The position numbers and the translations under genes were made by a program. Below are positions 19,765-28,734 of a DNA stretch of 64,000 nucleotides, one piece after another. The stretch is from assembly GCA_014946745.1 (NCBI GenBank), contig JADCRD010000001.1:2850427-2914426 (forward strand), read 5' to 3'. This DNA is from Lysobacterales bacterium (GTDB taxonomy: Bacteria > Pseudomonadota > Gammaproteobacteria > Xanthomonadales > Xanthomonadaceae). Position 1 is the stretch's first letter; every line of letters begins with the position of its first letter. A model generated the notes under the pieces. It was not told the origin of the DNA. It made no database searches and saw nothing but the letters and a program-made list of their open reading frames with translations.

Positions 19765-20496
19765 TCAGTGGACATCCCGCCAGTACTCGGTCTTGAGCAG
19801 CCAGGCGAGGAAAGTGAAGACCGTGAGGAAGAGGATAACCCACACGCCGTAGGCTTCGCGCTTCAACGCCGCCGGCTCGCCGACATACGTGAGGAAAGCG
19901 CTGATATCGCGGATGGTGCGGTCGAACTCTTCCGGGCTCTGGCTGCCCGCCGGAGCCAGCTCGAAGCCGGTGACCTCGCCATGCTCGCCGTAGACCGCGC
20001 GCTGACTGCCCTGCAGGTTCCAGAGCACATTCGGCATTGAGGAGCCCACCAGCACGGTGTTGTTCCAGCCGGCCGGGCGGGTTTCGTCGACATAGAAGGA
20101 CTTGAGGAAGGTGTAAGTCCAGTCCGGGCCACCGGGCTTGGCGCGCGCCACCAGGGACAGATCCGGAGCAGCCTTGCCAAACCAGGCAGAGCCGTCAGCG
20201 GGGTCCATGGCGGACTTCATGTGTTCGCCGAACTTGGCGCCGGTGAAGTTCAGGTAGGACATCACCTGCTCTTCCGTGAGACCCAGATCCTTGGCCGTTC
20301 GCGAGTAGCGCTGGAAGCCCAGAGAATGGCAGCCAGCGCAGTAGTTCATGAACAGCGCCGCGCCGCGCTGCAGCGAGGCCCGGTCGCTGATGTTCACGTG
20401 GCTTTCCAGAATCGGAGCGCCACCGGCAGCCTGGGAAACACCAGCCGCAGCCAGCAGCACGGCGCCGAGCGCCAGCGAGTAGAGACGCTTAATCAT
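19765..20496 (-). CDS. petC: Ubiquinol-cytochrome c reductase, cytochrome c1 subunit
   Basis: Cytochrome c1 passes electrons from the Rieske protein to soluble cytochrome c. The 243-residue product has a cleavable signal peptide (LGAVLLAAAGVSQA), the covalent haem motif CAGCH, a methionine ligand candidate in VGSSMPNVLW and a C-terminal membrane anchor (VWVILFLTVFTFLAWLLK). It overlaps the end of petB by 8 bases. It is the last gene of petABC. Confidence 0.97.
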   Translation of the reverse strand: MIKRLYSLALGAVLLAAAGVSQAAGGAPILESHVNISDRASLQRGAALFMNYCAGCHSLGFQRYSRTAKDLGLTEEQVMSYLNFTGAKFGEHMKSAMDPADGSAWFGKAAPDLSLVARAKPGGPDWTYTFLKSFYVDETRPAGWNNTVLVGSSMPNVLWNLQGSQRAVYGEHGEVTGFELAPAGSQSPEEFDRTIRDISAFLTYVGEPAALKREAYGVWVILFLTVFTFLAWLLKTEYWRDVH

Positions 20497-21733
20497 GGGT
20501 GGTCACCCGTTCCGGCACCGGCTTGTAGGAGTCCCATCTGGACCAAAGCGGCATCAAGAGGAAGAACGCGAAGTAGTAGATCGTGAAGATGCGCGCCATC
20601 AGCGTCTGCATCTCGCTGCCCGCTTGCAGGCCCAGCCAGGCGAGGCTGACGAAAGCCACCACGAAGATGCCGATGAGGATCTTGGACAGCGGGCCACGGT
20701 AGCGGACCGAGCGCACGGGGCTGCGGTCCAGCCAGGGCAGCAGGAACAGGATCATCACCGCACCGCCCATGATGATCACGCCAGACAGCTTGTCGGGCAC
20801 CGCGCGCAACATCGCGTAGTACGGCGTGAAGTACCACACCGGCTTGATGTGATCGGGCGTCACCATCGGGTTCGCCGGGACGAAGTTGTCGTACTCCAGG
20901 AACAGGTCGCCGAAGGTCGGTGCGAAGAACACGATGAAGGCGGCGATGGTCAGGAAGAAGCCCGCGCCGAACAGATCCTTCACGGTGTAGTAGGGGTGGA
21001 AGGGGATGCCGTCCAGCGGCTTGCCGTCGGCACCCTTCTTCTTCTTGATGTCGACGCCGTCGGGGTTATTCGAGCCCACTTCGTGCAGGGCGCCCAGGTG
21101 CAGCACGACCAGCAGCAGCAGCACCAGCGGCAGTGCGATCACATGCAGAGCGAAAAACCGGTTGAGCGTCGCATCGGAGACCAGGAAGTCGCCGCGAATC
21201 CATTGGGTCAGATCGTCGCCAATCACCGGCACTGCGCCGAACAGATTGATGATCACCTGCGCACCGTGGTAGCTCATCTGGCCCCAGGGCAGCACGTAGC
21301 CGAGGAAGGCTTCGGCCATCAGCACGAGGAAGATCGCCACGCCGATCACCCACACCAGCTCGCGCGGTTTCTGCGAGCTGCCGTAGACGAGGCCGCGGAA
21401 CATGTGCAGATAGACCACCACGAAGAACAGCGAGGCACCGGTGGAGTGCATGTAGCGGATCAGCCAGCCCCACTCGACGTCGCGCATGATGTACTCGACC
21501 GAAGCGAAGGCCTCGGTGGCGGACGGCTTGTAGTTCATCGTCAGCCAGATGCCGGTGACGATCTGATTGACCAGTACTAGCATCGCCAGCGAGCCGAAGT
21601 AGTACCAGACGTTGAAGTTTTTCGGCGCGTAGTACTGACCGACGTGCTTGTTGTAGGCGCCCTTCAGGCCGGGCGCGCGATCGTCGACCCACTGGGTGAC
21701 GTTCTCGACGGTGCGATTGATCAGGTTGGACAT
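20489..21733 (-). CDS. petB: Ubiquinol-cytochrome c reductase, cytochrome b subunit
   Basis: This 414-residue polytopic protein is the core of the bc1 complex. The haem-ligating histidines occur in WLIRYMHSTGASLFFVVVYLH and in HVIALPLVLLLLVVLH, and the Qo-site motif is present as PEWY-like PVWYFTPYYAML. A bacterial insert of lysines (KKKKG) sits in the loop before the third bundle. The start is ATG 21733, sharing one base with the petA stop (TGATG), so the two are coupled; the longer frame upstream is antisense shadow. Confidence 0.97.
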   Translation of the reverse strand: MSNLINRTVENVTQWVDDRAPGLKGAYNKHVGQYYAPKNFNVWYYFGSLAMLVLVNQIVTGIWLTMNYKPSATEAFASVEYIMRDVEWGWLIRYMHSTGASLFFVVVYLHMFRGLVYGSSQKPRELVWVIGVAIFLVLMAEAFLGYVLPWGQMSYHGAQVIINLFGAVPVIGDDLTQWIRGDFLVSDATLNRFFALHVIALPLVLLLLVVLHLGALHEVGSNNPDGVDIKKKKGADGKPLDGIPFHPYYTVKDLFGAGFFLTIAAFIVFFAPTFGDLFLEYDNFVPANPMVTPDHIKPVWYFTPYYAMLRAVPDKLSGVIIMGGAVMILFLLPWLDRSPVRSVRYRGPLSKILIGIFVVAFVSLAWLGLQAGSEMQTLMARIFTIYYFAFFLLMPLWSRWDSYKPVPERVTTHD

Positions 21734-22332
21734 CACGCAGCTCCCTTCGGATCGACGCCAATGATCAGCGTGTTGTCGTCGACGAAGTGGTAAGGCGGCA
21801 CGCGCAGATTGGTCGGCGCAGGCACGCCTTCGAAAACGCGGCCTGCCATATCGAAGCGCGAGTTGTGGCAAGGGCAGTAGAAACCACCCTTCCAGTCGGC
21901 GTCGAAGGGCTCGGCCTGCACTTCAGGACGGAACAGCGGCACGCAGCCCAGGTGCGTACACAGGCCGACAAGCACGAGGTACTCGGGCTTGATCGAACGG
22001 TGCGGGTTCTTGGCGTAGGTCGGCTGCTGGTCGACCACGTCGGAATTCGGGTCGCGGAGACGACCGTCCAGACCCGGCAGCTGCTCGATCGTCTGCGGAG
22101 TACGCCGGATCACGAACACCGGCTGCCCGCGCCAGGTCGCGGTCAGACGCTGACCGGGCTCGAGCTTGGAGATGTTCTCAGTGACCGGGGCTCCGGCAAG
22201 CTCGGCGCGAGCGCTCGGCTGCCAGGAAGCGATGAAGGGCACGGCGGCCGCGATGGCTCCAGCGCCACCCACCACAGCGGTGGTGGCGGTCAGGAAGCGG
22301 CGGCGGCCTGGGTTGACGCCTTGGTTAGCCAT
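21733..22332 (-). CDS. petA: Ubiquinol-cytochrome c reductase, Rieske iron-sulfur subunit
   Basis: The 199-residue Rieske protein has a Tat-type N-terminus (GRRRFLTATTAVVGG) that stays as the membrane anchor, and the [2Fe-2S] ligands in CTHLGC and CPCHNSRFD. It oxidises ubiquinol at the Qo site. I start at MANQGVNPG (22332); the 45 residues upstream of it in the frame are not family-like. It is the first gene of petABC and is divergent from the DegS-like gene (166-base gap with both promoters). Confidence 0.97.
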   Translation of the reverse strand: MANQGVNPGRRRFLTATTAVVGGAGAIAAAVPFIASWQPSARAELAGAPVTENISKLEPGQRLTATWRGQPVFVIRRTPQTIEQLPGLDGRLRDPNSDVVDQQPTYAKNPHRSIKPEYLVLVGLCTHLGCVPLFRPEVQAEPFDADWKGGFYCPCHNSRFDMAGRVFEGVPAPTNLRVPPYHFVDDNTLIIGVDPKGAA

Positions 22333-22498
22333 ACGGCTCTCCGCACTTGCGCAAAGGGAATCGGTAACAAGACCGGCGCAGCTGGCCTTGTAAAGCGGCG
22401 TAGTGTAGCGGATGGCTGAACCCAGCGACAACGCGGCCGGGCTGCGCAAGCGCCCTGCGCAGGGCACAATGCCGGCTGTCCACGCGCGCAGTCCGCCG

Positions 22499-23623
22499 AT
22501 GTCCCGCCCTTTCCGAGTCCCGGTGTTTCTCCTGCAGAGCGCGGTCGCCGGTTTGGCACTGGCCTTCGTCGTGCTGCACTTCGCGCCGGGGCTCGTGGAG
22601 CCTTTGCGCGGAAGTGATCCCCAGGCCGCGGGGCCGGCACCGAGCAGCTACGCAGCGGCGGTCAAGCACGCCTCGCCAGCGGTGGTCAGCCTCTACGCCA
22701 ATCGCATCGTGACCGAGCGTGTGCTGCTGCCGCCTGATCCGATCACCCAGCGTTTTTCGGGCCTCACGGTGGGCCCGACCGTGCGGCGCCGCGAGTCCAT
22801 TCTGGGCTCGGGAGTCATCGTCAGCCAGGACGGCTACGTGCTGACCAACCACCATGTGATCACCGGCGCCCAGCAGATCCGCATCGCTCTGTGGGACGGT
22901 CGAGTGACAGACGCGCGTGTGATCGGCAGCGACGCCGAAACGGATCTGGCCGTGCTGAAGGTCGAAGGCAACGGGCTGCCGGCGTTGGGCCTGGATCCCG
23001 CGGTCACACTGGAGGTGGGCGACGTCGTGCTGGCGATCGGCAATGCCTTGGGACTCAGTCAGACGGTCACCCTGGGTATCGTTTCCGGCCTGGGGCGCAC
23101 CCCGCTCAATCAGGCGATCGAGGAGGAGTTCATCCAGACCGATGCCGCCATCAACGAGGGCAACAGCGGCGGCGCCTTGATCAGCGCCGGCGGCCAGCTG
23201 GTGGGCATCAACACGTTCGTGCTGGGGCGGCGCAGCGGCGCCGAGGGCATCGGCTTCGCCATCCCGATGAGCGTCGCCGCCGACGTCTTCGCGCAGATCC
23301 GCGACACCGGCGTGGTCAGACGGGGCTGGATGGGCGTTGAGTACGGCGACGCGCCGGTGCTGCCGGGCAGTTCGGATGCGCTGAGCCCCCGCGGCGTGGC
23401 CCTGACCGAGATCTATGTGGGCGGCCCGGCCCATGCCGCAGGCCTGATGCCGGGTGACGTTCTGCTCAGCTTCGACGGCGAGTCCATCGACGACCAGGCG
23501 GCTTTGCGCGCGCGCGAGGCCGCCAAACCGCCGGGCAGTTCAGTGGAAGTGGCGGGGCTTCGAGCGGGCGTTCCCTTCGTCGCCCGTCTCGACTTGATCC
23601 AGCGTCCCAGCGCGAACCGCTGA
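22499..23623 (+). CDS. DegS/AlgW-like periplasmic serine protease
   Basis: This 374-residue protein has an N-terminal membrane anchor (about 9-30), a trypsin-like domain with the triad H119 (LTNHHVI), D149 (ETDLAVL) and S223 (GNSGGAL), and a single C-terminal PDZ domain (about 280-370). One PDZ and an anchor are the DegS/AlgW layout. Such proteases cleave the RseA/MucA anti-sigma factor in envelope stress, and the position next to petABC is typical for algW/degS. The start MSRPFRVPV is preferred over a longer frame of 29 residues. It ends one base before the convergent transglycosylase gene. Confidence 0.92.
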   Translation: MSRPFRVPVFLLQSAVAGLALAFVVLHFAPGLVEPLRGSDPQAAGPAPSSYAAAVKHASPAVVSLYANRIVTERVLLPPDPITQRFSGLTVGPTVRRRESILGSGVIVSQDGYVLTNHHVITGAQQIRIALWDGRVTDARVIGSDAETDLAVLKVEGNGLPALGLDPAVTLEVGDVVLAIGNALGLSQTVTLGIVSGLGRTPLNQAIEEEFIQTDAAINEGNSGGALISAGGQLVGINTFVLGRRSGAEGIGFAIPMSVAADVFAQIRDTGVVRRGWMGVEYGDAPVLPGSSDALSPRGVALTEIYVGGPAHAAGLMPGDVLLSFDGESIDDQAALRAREAAKPPGSSVEVAGLRAGVPFVARLDLIQRPSANR

Positions 23624-24676
23624 TCAGCCTTTGCCCTCGCGACTGGCCGCTGCGGCCAGCTCAGTGCGGTAGCGCGACAGCAGAACGCCCACCCGCTCGA
23701 CGAAGACCTGAGTTTCGTCATAGGGCGGCACGCCGCCGAAGCGGTCGACTGCGCCTTCACCCGCGTTGTAGCCCGCCGCCGCCAGTCGGAAATCACCGTC
23801 GAAACGCTTGAGAAGCCACGCCAGATAGGCCGTGCCGCCGTGAATGTTGTCGCGTGCCGAGAACGGATCGACGACGCCGAAGCGCTCGGCGGTGGCCGGC
23901 ATCAACTGCATCAGGCCTTGAGCCCCCTTGTTCGACAGCGCATTGAGCTTGAACGCTGATTCGGCGTGGATGACCGCACGCACGAAGGCTTCCTCGACCC
24001 CATGCAGGGCAGCCGCCGCGCGCACCTCGTCCGCGTAGGCGGTGAGGTTCAGGCCGACCGCATTGAAGTCGACGCTGCTGCTGACCGAGCAGGCGTAGCA
24101 GGTTTCCATGTAGCTGAAGAGCACTTCGGCGCGCTGACCCGCGGGCCGCCGATTGGTGTAGTGGACGACGCCATCGCGCTCGTAGCGATACACGGCCCCG
24201 CGCGAGACCCGGGCGCCGCTGGCCTGAGCATCGCGCGGCGCCGCGATGTCCGCACCGTCGCTGCGGGTGCGGAACTCGACCCGTCGCTCCGGATTGGGCG
24301 CAGGCGCGGCCGGAGACGCGCCGCCTGTGGCAGGCGTGCCGGCGGACGCGCCGCCCATGGCGGGCGGCTCCGGCGTTGCGGGCGGGCTTGCCGGTGTCGT
24401 CTGCGTCTGCGCCGGCGCGGCAGCGGGCGCCGCGCCGACCTGGCCCGAGTTCAGGCTGGTGGGCACATGCACGCGCTTGCAGTCGCGATAGCCCGCTGCG
24501 TCCGAGGTGAACACCGTCTCGCCCTGTTCGCCGACGCAGCGGAACAGGGTCGAAGCCTGCGCGGGGAACGCAGCGGCCAACGGCAGCAGCAGGAGCCCCC
24601 AAAGCACGCGGCGGTGACTGCCCTGCGCGCAGCGAGCGGGCGCAGCGATGAGCGGGAGGAAAGTAGTCAGGGGCAT
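23624..24676 (-). CDS. Lytic transglycosylase (SLT) with N-terminal DUF4124-like region
   Basis: Of 350 residues, the N-terminal 30 form a signal peptide. A short DUF4124-like segment follows (TLFRCVGEQGETVFTSDAAGYRDC), then an Ala/Pro/Thr linker, and a C-terminal goose-lysozyme-like SLT domain with catalytic glutamate in IHAESAFKLNALSNKGAQGLM and the AAGYNAGEGAV motif. It cleaves glycan strands in the periplasm. The ATG at 24676 is chosen; a GTG six codons upstream is possible. It is divergent from the tauE operon, so its promoter lies near the AT-rich operator. Confidence 0.9.
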   Translation of the reverse strand: MPLTTFLPLIAAPARCAQGSHRRVLWGLLLLPLAAAFPAQASTLFRCVGEQGETVFTSDAAGYRDCKRVHVPTSLNSGQVGAAPAAAPAQTQTTPASPPATPEPPAMGGASAGTPATGGASPAAPAPNPERRVEFRTRSDGADIAAPRDAQASGARVSRGAVYRYERDGVVHYTNRRPAGQRAEVLFSYMETCYACSVSSSVDFNAVGLNLTAYADEVRAAAALHGVEEAFVRAVIHAESAFKLNALSNKGAQGLMQLMPATAERFGVVDPFSARDNIHGGTAYLAWLLKRFDGDFRLAAAGYNAGEGAVDRFGGVPPYDETQVFVERVGVLLSRYRTELAAAASREGKG

Positions 24677-24762
24677 GTCATCAGTGTCAGCCACGCAGCC
24701 GGGGCTGCCAAGTCGTAGCGGGATTCGCTGCTCCGACTGCCAGCGCCGCAGCGGGTTCCATT

Positions 24763-24784
24763 AATTTAGACTTTTCTAATATTA
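24763..24784. promoter_or_regulatory. Putative BigR operator upstream of tauE
   Basis: The 22 bases AATTTAGA-CT-TTTCTAATATTA contain the inverted repeat TTAGA-N4-TCTAA. They match 20 of 22 bases of the element at 37662-37683 in the other sulfur locus. TCTAAT within it is a good -10 box for tauE. In a 68-70 percent GC background such an AT-rich match at two functionally linked promoters is unlikely by chance. Assignment to BigR is inferred from the BigR-like gene at 38361. Confidence 0.78.
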
Positions 24785-24813
24785 TGCCCCGTGCCCGCCG
24801 CAGGAACCTCCGA

Positions 24814-25578
24814 ATGCTGCTCGCCCTTTTCGGCGCCCTTCTGATCGGCCTGGCCCTTGGGCTGCTGGGCTCCGGCGGCTCGATCCTCACCGTGCCGATC
24901 CTCGTCTATCTGGTCGGACAGCCGGAGAAACTCGCGATCGCCGGCTCGCTGGCCATTGTCGGCGGCATCGCCCTCGCGGGCGCCCTGCCCTGGACGCTGA
25001 AGCGCGAAGTCGATCTGCGCAGCCTGCTCTGGTTCGGTCTGCCCGGGATGGCCGGGACATGGGCAGGCGCCTGGGCATCGCAGTCGTTCTCCGGCGCGGC
25101 CCAGCTCGCACTGTTCGCGATGGTCATGCTGCTCGCCGCGGCGATGATGTTCCGCAGCCCCGCGTCGACGTCCGCCGGTGCGCGCCCGCCGCGCGGGCGT
25201 TTCGCGATCGTCGGCGACGGTCTCGCGATAGGCGCGATCACCGGACTGGTCGGCGTTGGCGGCGGCTTCCTGATCGTCCCGGCCCTGGTGCTGCTCGGTC
25301 GCCTGTCGATGCAGAAGGCGATCGGCACGAGCCTGTGGATCATCGCGATGAAGTCCTTCACCGGCTTCGCAGGCTACCTCCCGATGCTGGAGAAGCAGGG
25401 CCTGCAGCTCGACTGGCCGCTGATCGGCCTGTTCATCGCCATCGGCGCGGGTGGCACCCTGCTTGGCATGCAGCTGGCCAGCCGTCTGCCGCAGCAGACT
25501 CTGAAGCGCGCCTTCGCCTTCTTTCTGCTGCTGATGGGCGTCTACATCATCGCCCGCACGGCGCCGCAGCTGATCTGA
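24814..25578 (+). CDS. TauE/SafE family sulfite/anion exporter
   Basis: This 254-residue membrane protein has about eight helices, with the repeated glycine-rich motifs GLALGLLGSGGSILTVPILV and GLVGVGGGFLIVPALVL characteristic of TauE/SafE. It probably exports sulfite or another sulfur anion produced by persulfide oxidation. The ATG at 24814 has an AGGA ribosome binding site 8 bases before it; the upstream ATG at 24784 would overlap the operator/-10 region and is unlikely. It is followed by the persulfide dioxygenase gene after 17 bases. TauE plus this dioxygenase is the core of known BigR operons. Confidence 0.9.
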   Translation: MLLALFGALLIGLALGLLGSGGSILTVPILVYLVGQPEKLAIAGSLAIVGGIALAGALPWTLKREVDLRSLLWFGLPGMAGTWAGAWASQSFSGAAQLALFAMVMLLAAAMMFRSPASTSAGARPPRGRFAIVGDGLAIGAITGLVGVGGGFLIVPALVLLGRLSMQKAIGTSLWIIAMKSFTGFAGYLPMLEKQGLQLDWPLIGLFIAIGAGGTLLGMQLASRLPQQTLKRAFAFFLLLMGVYIIARTAPQLI

Positions 25579-25595
25579 ACCGACCCGGAGAGCCC

Positions 25596-26474
25596 ATGAA
25601 TCCGCACATCCAGTCCTTCTTCGATAAGGACAGCTGCACCTGGACCTATCTGGTCAGCGATCCAGCCAGCGGCGCCGCCGCGGTCATCGACCCCGTGCTC
25701 GACTTCGATCCGAAATCGGGCAACACCGCAACCGCATCGGCGCAGAAGGTGCTGGACGCCGCTCGCGAGCGCGGGCTGCGCCTTGAGTGGATCCTCGAAA
25801 CCCACGCCCATGCGGATCACCTCTCGGCCGGCCACTGGCTGCGCGCGCAGTACCCGGGCGCACGACTGGCCATTGGCGAAGGCATCCGCCAGGTGCAGGC
25901 GACCTTTCGCGAGATCTTCAATCTGGGCGAGCACTTCCCGGTTGACGGCTCGCAGTTTGATCGCCTGTTCCGTGACGGCGAGCGCTTCGCGCTCGGCGCC
26001 CTGGACGTGGAGGTCATCGCCACGCCCGGCCACACCAACGACAGCCTCAGCTATCGCATCGGCGATGCCGTGTTCGTGGGCGATACCCTGTTCATGCCGG
26101 ACGGCGGCAGCGCTCGCTGCGACTTCCCCGGCGGCAGCGCGGCCACACTTTTCGGCTCCATCCAGCGCCTGTTCGCCTTGCCCGACGAGACGCGGCTGTT
26201 CGTCTGCCACGACTACTCTCCCGGCGGTCGGGCGGCCGCCTGCGAAACCAGCGTGGGCGCCCAGCGCGCCACCAACATCCACGTCGGCGGCGGTCGCAGC
26301 AAGGCCGAGTTCGTCGCCATGCGCGAAGCGCGCGACGCCACCCTGCCGATGCCGCGACTGATCCTGCCCTCGGTGCAGATCAACATCCGCGCCGGGCGGC
26401 TGCCCGACCCCGAGGACAACGGCGTGCGCTACCTCAAACTGCCGCTGGACCGGTTTCCAGGGGTACCCGTGTGA
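25596..26474 (+). CDS. Persulfide dioxygenase (metallo-beta-lactamase fold, ETHE1/Blh-like)
   Basis: The enzyme converts glutathione persulfide to sulfite with O2. The 292-residue protein has the metal ligands THAHADHLS (H70, H72, D74, H75), ATPGHTNDS and the later VGDTLFMPDGGSARCDFPGG and VCHDY motifs typical of the ETHE1/Blh group. There is no added rhodanese or DUF442 domain; those activities are encoded elsewhere here. GGAG precedes ATG 25596. It is co-transcribed with tauE and follows the BigR-like operator. Confidence 0.9.
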   Translation: MNPHIQSFFDKDSCTWTYLVSDPASGAAAVIDPVLDFDPKSGNTATASAQKVLDAARERGLRLEWILETHAHADHLSAGHWLRAQYPGARLAIGEGIRQVQATFREIFNLGEHFPVDGSQFDRLFRDGERFALGALDVEVIATPGHTNDSLSYRIGDAVFVGDTLFMPDGGSARCDFPGGSAATLFGSIQRLFALPDETRLFVCHDYSPGGRAAACETSVGAQRATNIHVGGGRSKAEFVAMREARDATLPMPRLILPSVQINIRAGRLPDPEDNGVRYLKLPLDRFPGVPV

Positions 26475-26478
26475 AGCC

Positions 26479-26500
26479 GGGATTCGGGATTGGGGATTGG
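26479..26500. repeat. GGGATT repeat copy
   Basis: A short run of GGGATTC/GGGATTG heptamers lies just after the persulfide dioxygenase stop. The same family occurs at 36177-36204 and 38110-38165. The remaining gap to the endopeptidase gene has no other signal. Confidence 0.6.
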
Positions 26501-26604
26501 TGTGAAGGGCGTTGGACGTCCTGGCACTGCGCTCCGAGCGCTGCAACAAGCCGAAGCGCATTGGCCTGGAAGTCTCCATGCAGAGCTCCGCGCATCGCCC
26601 AGCC

Positions 26605-27294
26605 CTAGCGTGCGCAGGGAATGTCGAAGTCGATGTGGTAGTGCTCGTCGTGGCGAACCCACGCCTGGCGCGGCATGAAGCTGAGGGTACGGCGCGCCCA
26701 GCGGCCGCGCTCGCTTCGCTCCAGAAGGGGCAGGTAGCGGGTGTCGAGAATGACCAGGCGGATGCCGACCCCACGCGCCTGCGCTGCGCGATGCAGTTCG
26801 TAGAGGTGCTCCGCCAAGGCCTCGAAGTCGATGCGCAGATCGTCCAGGCGCCCCGCGTCGTCGAACTCCAGGTCGTAGCCGAAGCGCGTGAACGGACTGG
26901 TCGGCACGGGCAGGCTGCGGCCGCGGGCATCGCGGACCGGCACGAAGAAATCAACCGAAGTGCCGTTCTGGTGGGTGCGGTGCGGCGCCAGTCGCCCGCC
27001 TTTCGGCCAGCTTGCCTCGCCGTAGACGAAGCGCAGCTCGGGGCGGCGGGCGGCCAGCTCGGCATAGGCCTCGACCACGATGGCTTCGACGGTGGAATGC
27101 GTATGGGTACGGCCTAGGCTGGCGGCGAGGCCGCTGAAGCTCTGGAAGTTCACCCCGCTGAGCGGCAGCTTGCGCGCGCCTTCCAGCCGGCCCGCGGCAG
27201 GCGTACCAAAGCAGCGGCTGGGCGCCTCGGCCAGCACCGGAAGCGACGCGGCAAGCAAGCCTCCCAGCAGGATGCGCCTCAGCAGACCCCGCAT
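26605..27294 (-). CDS. MepA-like murein endopeptidase (peptidase M74 type)
   Basis: This 229-residue protein has a signal peptide (RILLGGLLAASLPVLAEA). Metal-binding motifs match MepA-type LAS peptidases: the SLGRTHTHSTV segment, H-x6-D in THQNGTSVDFFV and the C-terminal HDEHYHIDF. These enzymes cut peptide cross-links of peptidoglycan in the periplasm. It is shorter than E. coli MepA (about 274). MRGLLRRIL at 27294 is used as start; nine more residues are possible. It follows the serine hydrolase gene by 23 bases on the same strand. Confidence 0.82.
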   Translation of the reverse strand: MRGLLRRILLGGLLAASLPVLAEAPSRCFGTPAAGRLEGARKLPLSGVNFQSFSGLAASLGRTHTHSTVEAIVVEAYAELAARRPELRFVYGEASWPKGGRLAPHRTHQNGTSVDFFVPVRDARGRSLPVPTSPFTRFGYDLEFDDAGRLDDLRIDFEALAEHLYELHRAAQARGVGIRLVILDTRYLPLLERSERGRWARRTLSFMPRQAWVRHDEHYHIDFDIPCAR

Positions 27295-27317
27295 GCACGC
27301 AAGCGCACGTCCCTGCC

Positions 27318-28454
27318 TCACGGCGTCGGCACCGGCCGGCCGTGCACCTTGGCCCAGAACTCGGTGCTGATCCGGCCGATCGCCGGGCTTTCAGCGTTCA
27401 GCAGCAGGGCCAGACCGAGCTGATGCCGCGGCGACCATGCGATCTCGGCCACGTAACCCTTGACCCAGCCGCTGTGGTAGTTGAGCGGCGCGTCGCCAAT
27501 GCGATACACGCGCCAGCCGAGCCCGTAGTGAGCCTCGTCCAACAGCTGGCCCCACAGGCGACGCTTCAGTTCGCGCGGCGTGCGCACCCGCGGCGTGGTC
27601 ACGGCTTGGACCACCGACGGCGCGAGAACCTGCGGCTGCGCACCCATCTGCGCCAGCAGCCACTGCGCGAGGTCGCGGGCGCTGGCGTTGATGCCTGCGG
27701 CGGGTGCCAGCTGGTAGTAGCCAGGTTTGAGTTCGGCTTCGATCCAGCGGCCCGCCTCCCGGCGATGCGGACGCGCGTGGTTGGGCTCGGCGAGCAGGGC
27801 CTCCAGGCCGAAGCTGGCGCGCTGCATGCGAAGCGGCCGGAACAGGCGACGCTCGATCAGCTCGGCATAGCCGGCGCCACCGGCGCGAGCGAGGATCGGT
27901 TCGACCTGGGCGAAGGCGATGTTCTGATAGCTGTAGCAGCTGCGCGGCGCGCAGATGGCGTCCAGCTCACGGAAGCGCGGCAGGATGCGCTCCAGCGCCA
28001 GTCCATCGTCGATCAGGTTGTCGTAGGCGTTCGGCACCAGCCCGGTCGACTGCCCGAGCAGGTCTTCGACGCGCAGGCGCTGGCTCAGAGCGTCGCGCTT
28101 GAAGCGCAGCGTCGGCAGCTGCTCCGCAAGCGAGTCCGCCAGATCGATGCGCCCCTCCTGCGCCAGCTGCACCGCCAAGGGCCCAGCGAAGGTCTTGGAC
28201 ACCGAGGCCAGACGGAACACGGTGTCGGCGTCCACCGGCTGCGTGCCGTCCACCGCGCGCAGGCCATGGCCCTGCACCCGCAGCACGCGGCCCTGCCCGA
28301 CCACCGCATAGGCGCCACCGGGTATCCCCTGCTCGACCAGCGTTTCGCGGAAGTGCTCGTCGAAAGCGTCGAGATCCGGCAATGCCGCCACCGCGCGCTG
28401 CGCGCCCACCAGAAAAAGGAACAGCAGTAGGACGCGTCGCAGCGGCTGGGCCAT
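27318..28454 (-). CDS. Serine hydrolase, class C beta-lactamase/esterase family
   Basis: The 378-residue protein has a signal peptide (RVLLLFLFLVGAQRAVA) and the three penicillin-binding motifs: SVSK at 84-87, YQN (YxN) and HSGWVKG in the KTG position. This puts it in the beta-lactamase-related serine hydrolases (AmpC/EstB/DD-peptidase-like). The HxG third motif is more common in esterases and peptidases than in true beta-lactamases, so resistance should not be assumed. Pairing with a murein endopeptidase gene suggests a cell-wall role. Confidence 0.85.
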   Translation of the reverse strand: MAQPLRRVLLLFLFLVGAQRAVAALPDLDAFDEHFRETLVEQGIPGGAYAVVGQGRVLRVQGHGLRAVDGTQPVDADTVFRLASVSKTFAGPLAVQLAQEGRIDLADSLAEQLPTLRFKRDALSQRLRVEDLLGQSTGLVPNAYDNLIDDGLALERILPRFRELDAICAPRSCYSYQNIAFAQVEPILARAGGAGYAELIERRLFRPLRMQRASFGLEALLAEPNHARPHRREAGRWIEAELKPGYYQLAPAAGINASARDLAQWLLAQMGAQPQVLAPSVVQAVTTPRVRTPRELKRRLWGQLLDEAHYGLGWRVYRIGDAPLNYHSGWVKGYVAEIAWSPRHQLGLALLLNAESPAIGRISTEFWAKVHGRPVPTP

Positions 28455-28487
28455 GGCTTCGGCTCAAAACGAATCGGGGCCGCGAGA

Positions 28488-28647
28488 CTAGCAGGCTGTC
28501 GAAAAACAGCCTGCTAGTCAGGCCAGGGATGGCCGGGACGACGAAACAAGCGCGCAAGCGATTGATGTGTCGTGAGGCGGTACGGACCTGCGCCGGACCG
28601 CCGACTTGAAAAACTCCCCGGAAGGGAGCTTTTCAACAAGCTGCTAG
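28488..28647. mobile_element. Probable MITE, about 160 bp
   Basis: The ends are CTAGCAGGCTGTCGAAAA (28488-28505) and, read inward from the other side, CTAGCAGCTTGTTGAAAA (28647-28630), matching at 15 of 18 positions. The left end is also half of a perfect 14-base hairpin (28486-28499 with 28506-28519). Near the right end TTGAAAAACTCCC pairs with GGGAGCTTTTCAA. There is no coding capacity. Target duplication was not evident. Confidence 0.6.
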
Positions 28648-28734
28648 AGCACGCCGACGCGCGCCGGCCCAACCGCGGATCCTGAGCGAGGACAGCGACA
28701 GGTGCGTCGCGCCGGACCCAAGCAAACGGTCACA

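Noticed and set aside
27318-28454. Calling the serine hydrolase an AmpC antibiotic-resistance enzyme
   Set aside because: The third motif is HSG instead of KTG and the neighbour is a murein endopeptidase, so only the fold family is supported.
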